Assembly (NCBI GenBank): GCA_013396915.1
Contig: VWZL01002006.1
Location: 104,398-168,397, forward strand
Direction of reading: 5' to 3'
Length of the DNA stretch: 64,000 nucleotides
Source: Stercorarius parasiticus
Taxonomy: Eukaryota > Chordata > Aves > Charadriiformes > Stercorariidae
In this document: positions 60,385-64,000 of the stretch, one piece after another
Numbering within the stretch: the first letter of the stretch is position 1
Layout: each line of letters opens with the position of its first letter
Notes under the pieces: model-generated
What the model was told of the DNA's origin: nothing
Databases searched by the model: none
What the model saw: the letters and a program-made list of their open reading frames with translations, nothing else
Translations under genes and position numbers: made by a program

Positions 60385-61283
60385 GTGGAGCAAGCGAGGC
60401 AAAGCCATCCCCTTTCCCCCCGCCCTTACCCAGCTCCCTCCCCCAGACACCGTGCCAAGGGGGCGTTCACCCTACACGCCCCCCCCCCTCCCCCTCCTGG
60501 CACATGGACAAGCTTCTCCACGCCGAGGTCCGGCCCCGGGGAGTCCCACCCTGGAGCTTAGTGGCTCTCCAGCATGTTGTTTCTATCTGCGTCCAACGTG
60601 GACCAGCGGCATGCTTTGAATTAACAGCCTTCCTCCTCCTGATCAACATCAGCCACTGTTTTCATTTTTGCGCGTCGACGTGTCGCCTCCCGTTCAGCCT
60701 TCCTCCTGTCCATTCCCACTGCTGTGTGCATGTTCAGCCTCAGGTGGGCTTCCCACCAGGGCTCACTCCACGTGACCAGAGATCAGATGTTCTCCAGGAT
60801 CTGCTCTTCGGATGCCAAACATGAGCCAGGGAGGGCTGTGTCACAACACAGCAGCTGAGGGATTTGTCCTTTAGTAAGACCTTTTGGGCTGCATGCAAGA
60901 CGTCAGAGAGCAGGAGACATCGCTCCACACACCAGACGATGGAGAGAAAGACACGGTGTAAAGGAAGTGTGAGACAGGAGTTAGCTGCATGAACTTCACA
61001 CTGGGATATGGGCGTGGACATGGAGAAAGGGAAGAAGGTAAAGGAAGAAAAGGAGCAGGGAAGAGCAGGTCAGAGCTAGGGGGCAGGAGGATGCAGATGT
61101 ATGTGTGCTTGTATATAGTGTCAGCTGTGGAAACCTACAAGGGGAACAGGGTGGGGAGTGTAAATGATTTCAGAAAACGTTGGTAAAGGCTTGGTACAAA
61201 AGAGACCAGATTTGGTTTGGAAAGAGTCACCAAAGGGACTGAGGGAAAAATGGAAAGCTGTAGCCCAATACAGGAGGACAGGT

Positions 61284-61340
61284 AAAACAAAACAAAACCA
61301 AAAAAAAAAAAAAACACAACAAAAAAAACACCCCAAAAAA
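61284..61340. repeat. A-rich low-complexity run
   Basis: aaaacaaaacaaaacc units run into a 15-base A-run and then aacacaacaaaaaaaacacc. It may be a retroposon tail, but no body was recognised. Confidence 0.65.
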
Positions 61341-63861
61341 CAGCTGGTCAAGTATCTATCTTGCTATTTGGGAAGATGAAGCCTGTACTGAGACAAACTA
61401 TGTCAGGCAACTAATCTTGCTATATTTTTGTGATGAAGATAAATTCTGTGGAATAGAGAAATCATCTCTTTACAGTTATTTTAACCTTGAGGGAAGTTCT
61501 ACTGCATGCACTAGTGCAAACTCAGATTGGTGAATACTACCAAAGATCTACCGTGAATTATTGGCACTTAAAAAATCCAATAGCTGCTAAATCAGATCAG
61601 CCTTATAGTAGGGAAACTGAGTGGAGCCACTTTGGGGGATCTCAGTCCAAATCCATTTGAACCCCATGACTGTGGAGTCAGAATTCAACCCGCTGAAATT
61701 ATCGACTGTATAACGTACATCTGAAGTAGCTCAGTGATTTGGGCGTGAATACGTACCTTTTTCAGAAGAGCTGCTTGTTGTGCATCCTGAGGCTGCACGT
61801 GGGGGTAGAAAGTTACTTTCTGAAGTGACCAGCAAACCTGTGATATTGGCTGTCAGGTCAAGGTAGGCCCCCAAATGTGATACACACATAATACATGGGG
61901 TCCTGCTGACACCGTGGCAGCAGGTTGGGGCAAGGAGAGAAGGGAGGTTAACCTTGGTAATTTCCAGCAGCTTAAAACCTACTATTTTTGAACTGCTCAG
62001 CCAATAAGTTCACCACAGGAGGCAGTATTTTTTGTCCTGTGTTTGTGCTGCAGCAGGCACAGTCCTATCCATGACAGAGACATTGAAGACCACTTTGCAA
62101 AAAAAAACCAAACAGTGAGATGAGGGTGGTGACAACATTGATTATAGTAGTCCCTGTGCAGGACAAGACAGCCTCCAGCAACTGGTCTTGTTTACTCTCC
62201 CCACACACCATGCCTCGCTACCTGGTATATTTTTCAACTAGATTTTAAAAGGCTGAAATGCATGTCCTAAAGCTGGCCAAAAAACTTGTGCCATCCAAAG
62301 TCATAAACTACTTTTTTTCTGTCATTTGTTTGTGCCTGCCTTTTTCTTTCTTTTTTCCTTCTCTTTTCATTGCCCTTTGATCAATCTTTTTCCCTTCTCT
62401 GTGGCTTTTACATGCATTTAGTCTTTTTTTTTCCTTTCTTCCATCCCTTTTCTTATATATTACACCCTCTGTTCACTCTACCCTGACAGTAATGGCAAGG
62501 CAAAGTGAAATACTGGGTATGCAAAATACTGCTCGTTCCAAATCCTCGTAATTATCTATTTTGCCTCCTCCTCCTCCCCCCTGCTTTTTCTGTTGGTGTT
62601 GCAAGCTTATCTCTTACTCTTATTGCTACATAATCATAATAATATCACCAGTGTATTGCCACCAGTTCACTGTTTAATCAGCCTGGACTGTCAGAGGTTG
62701 CCTGGTAGCAAAAGGCACTGGCTGGGGGTGCCCAGCCAGTCCTCTCGTAGACGATACAACACTAAGAAACTCATGCAATTCGCTAGCCCAAGAACTAGCC
62801 TCCGTCCACCCTGGGCAAGATGGGCAACAATTACTCCTTCTCTTGCCAGGAGGAATTCCCAGATTCTCTAGTTCTGGAGCAAAGTGGGGTGTGGGGGTGT
62901 GTCCGTCCAGTATGAACACACAATTGCATCAGTGCTGGTTACCTTGGACCATTTCAGAGTCCAAGCTGTCTAAGCTTCCCTGTCCTCTTTGAAGTACTGG
63001 TTCAGCATACGGGTTCATCCCCCTGCAGTGACGTTGCTAGCTGGGATGTCCCACTTGGGCTTCAAGTTGCCCCATGTGTCTGGTTCTCCGTACTCTGGGT
63101 GAGCTTTGAGTCCACTAGTCCTGCTCTGGGCTCTTGCTGCAGCACTGTGCAACCCAACTCCTTTCAACCATATGCAGATATGCACTGATGTCCCACATCC
63201 TGCATCTAAAATCACCTTTTCACCCTCAGAAACACATACCTTCTTGGGGTGCGCACACACGCACCCCCCATACACTTCCATTCCTGGCTGTGCTGCTCAG
63301 TCACAACTAAGAGGGCTTTTAGCACTGAAAGTTGGCATGTTCCCCTGGCTGGCATGATGCAAGTTCAAAGGGCCACGGACTTTGGCTGCTTTTCAGACTG
63401 CTCTTTCCCGCCTCTGCCTTTAGCCAGCATCTGCAGAGCAGCGGCTTCCCCGGAGCTGTGTGTTTTCTGGTTTGGGCAGGGATGTCCCTTCCCGTGTACA
63501 GACGCTGGGACTATCTTTGGCCTATAGGTCCCTGCCTGCCCTGCCACTTCAGGATGTCCCGGTCGATTTGAGGGAGCAGTGAGAAATGGAGAGAAGCTTT
63601 TCTAGTAAAACCAGAAGCTCACGAAAAATTCCCAAACGAGGATTCAGTGAGTATCTCAGGGCGTGTGTGAGAGATGACAGGGAGTAGGGAGGGTCTCCCC
63701 TTACCGATATCGTGTATGCACTTACCAGAGGTGTGCGGGTGCTGCAGCTCTCCATTTCGTGCCGGCCAGGCTGCACTTCCCCACACCCCGGTCTACACCG
63801 CGGCTGCAAAACCGCCCAACCGCATCCCCGATCCTTAGAGAGCCGGGGATCCCCGGCATAA

Positions 63862-63888
63862 AATCGTGGAATCATAGAATCGCCTCCT
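63862..63888 (-). mobile_element. Possible CR1 terminal remnant
   Basis: The bases tcgtggaatcatagaatcg look like the reverse complement of the CR1 3' terminal repeat (gattctatgattc). Only the end is recognisable. Confidence 0.35.
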
Positions 63889-64000
63889 GCAGCACGCTGC
63901 TAAATGCTTTTTGGCCGTACCCCATCCCCTCCCCAGATGCGTTTCCCTCCTCCTCTTCCTTCCGGAGCGCGGCGTGGCCGGGAGGTGGCACTGTGTCCTC

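Larger units (their letters stand above)
60385..64000. other. PAH 5' flanking region
   Basis: No further gene was recognised. It holds a C-run (60478-60498), an A-rich run (61284-61340), a T/C-rich stretch (about 62310-62470), a short CR1-type end (63865-63885) and rising GC towards the right edge. By human synteny (from memory) ASCL1 would lie further right, outside the window. Confidence 0.6.

Noticed and set aside
60478..60500. C-run as a G-quadruplex promoter element
   Set aside because: It is an almost continuous homopolymer upstream of the TATA-like box; nothing distinguishes it from simple low complexity.

Overview
The window is a piece of a vertebrate nuclear genome, almost certainly a bird. 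It has interrupted genes with GT-AG introns, three clear CR1 LINE fragments (one with recognisable reverse transcriptase), a solo LTR of an endogenous retrovirus and several very old, tRNA-derived amniote-type SINE relics. It holds two related genes of the aromatic amino acid hydroxylase family. Both are on the minus strand, head to tail.

From 60.28 kb down to 22.5 kb lies a complete phenylalanine hydroxylase gene (PAH). All 13 coding exons are present with consensus splice sites. Exons 2 to 13 have exactly the lengths of the human exons, and the model predicts 446 residues. Only exon 1 differs: it encodes 14 residues, has a TATA-like box about 100 bp upstream of the ATG, and lacks the RKLS protein kinase A site of mammalian PAH.

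About 6 kb downstream of the PAH stop codon begins a second hydroxylase, the 5' half of a tyrosine hydroxylase of the TH2 type. Exons equivalent to TH exons 2 to 6 are found at 16.6, 15.5, 11.6, 7.7 and 2.6 kb; the rest lies off the left edge. It keeps the Ser40-type phosphorylation motif (RRGSL) and the TH signature around KCHH. Its exon 6 is unusual: 51 nt (17 codons) are missing in frame from its 5' end, and its 3' end abuts GC rather than GT. A GC-rich CpG island at about 17.93-18.13 kb lies just upstream and may be its promoter.

Layout, left to right: 1-16.6 kb TH2 exons 6 to 2, with introns carrying a SINE relic, a solo LTR and a CR1 fragment; 16.6-22.5 kb intergenic with the CpG island; 22.5-60.3 kb PAH exons 13 to 1, with introns carrying two CR1 copies, simple repeats, a 64-bp-period tandem duplication and a suspicious duplicated block around a single N; 60.3-64 kb PAH 5' flank. 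No RNA gene, CRISPR array or other protein gene was recognised. The two enzymes do consecutive chemistry: PAH turns phenylalanine into tyrosine and TH turns tyrosine into L-DOPA. Their adjacency reflects an old family duplication rather than co-transcription.
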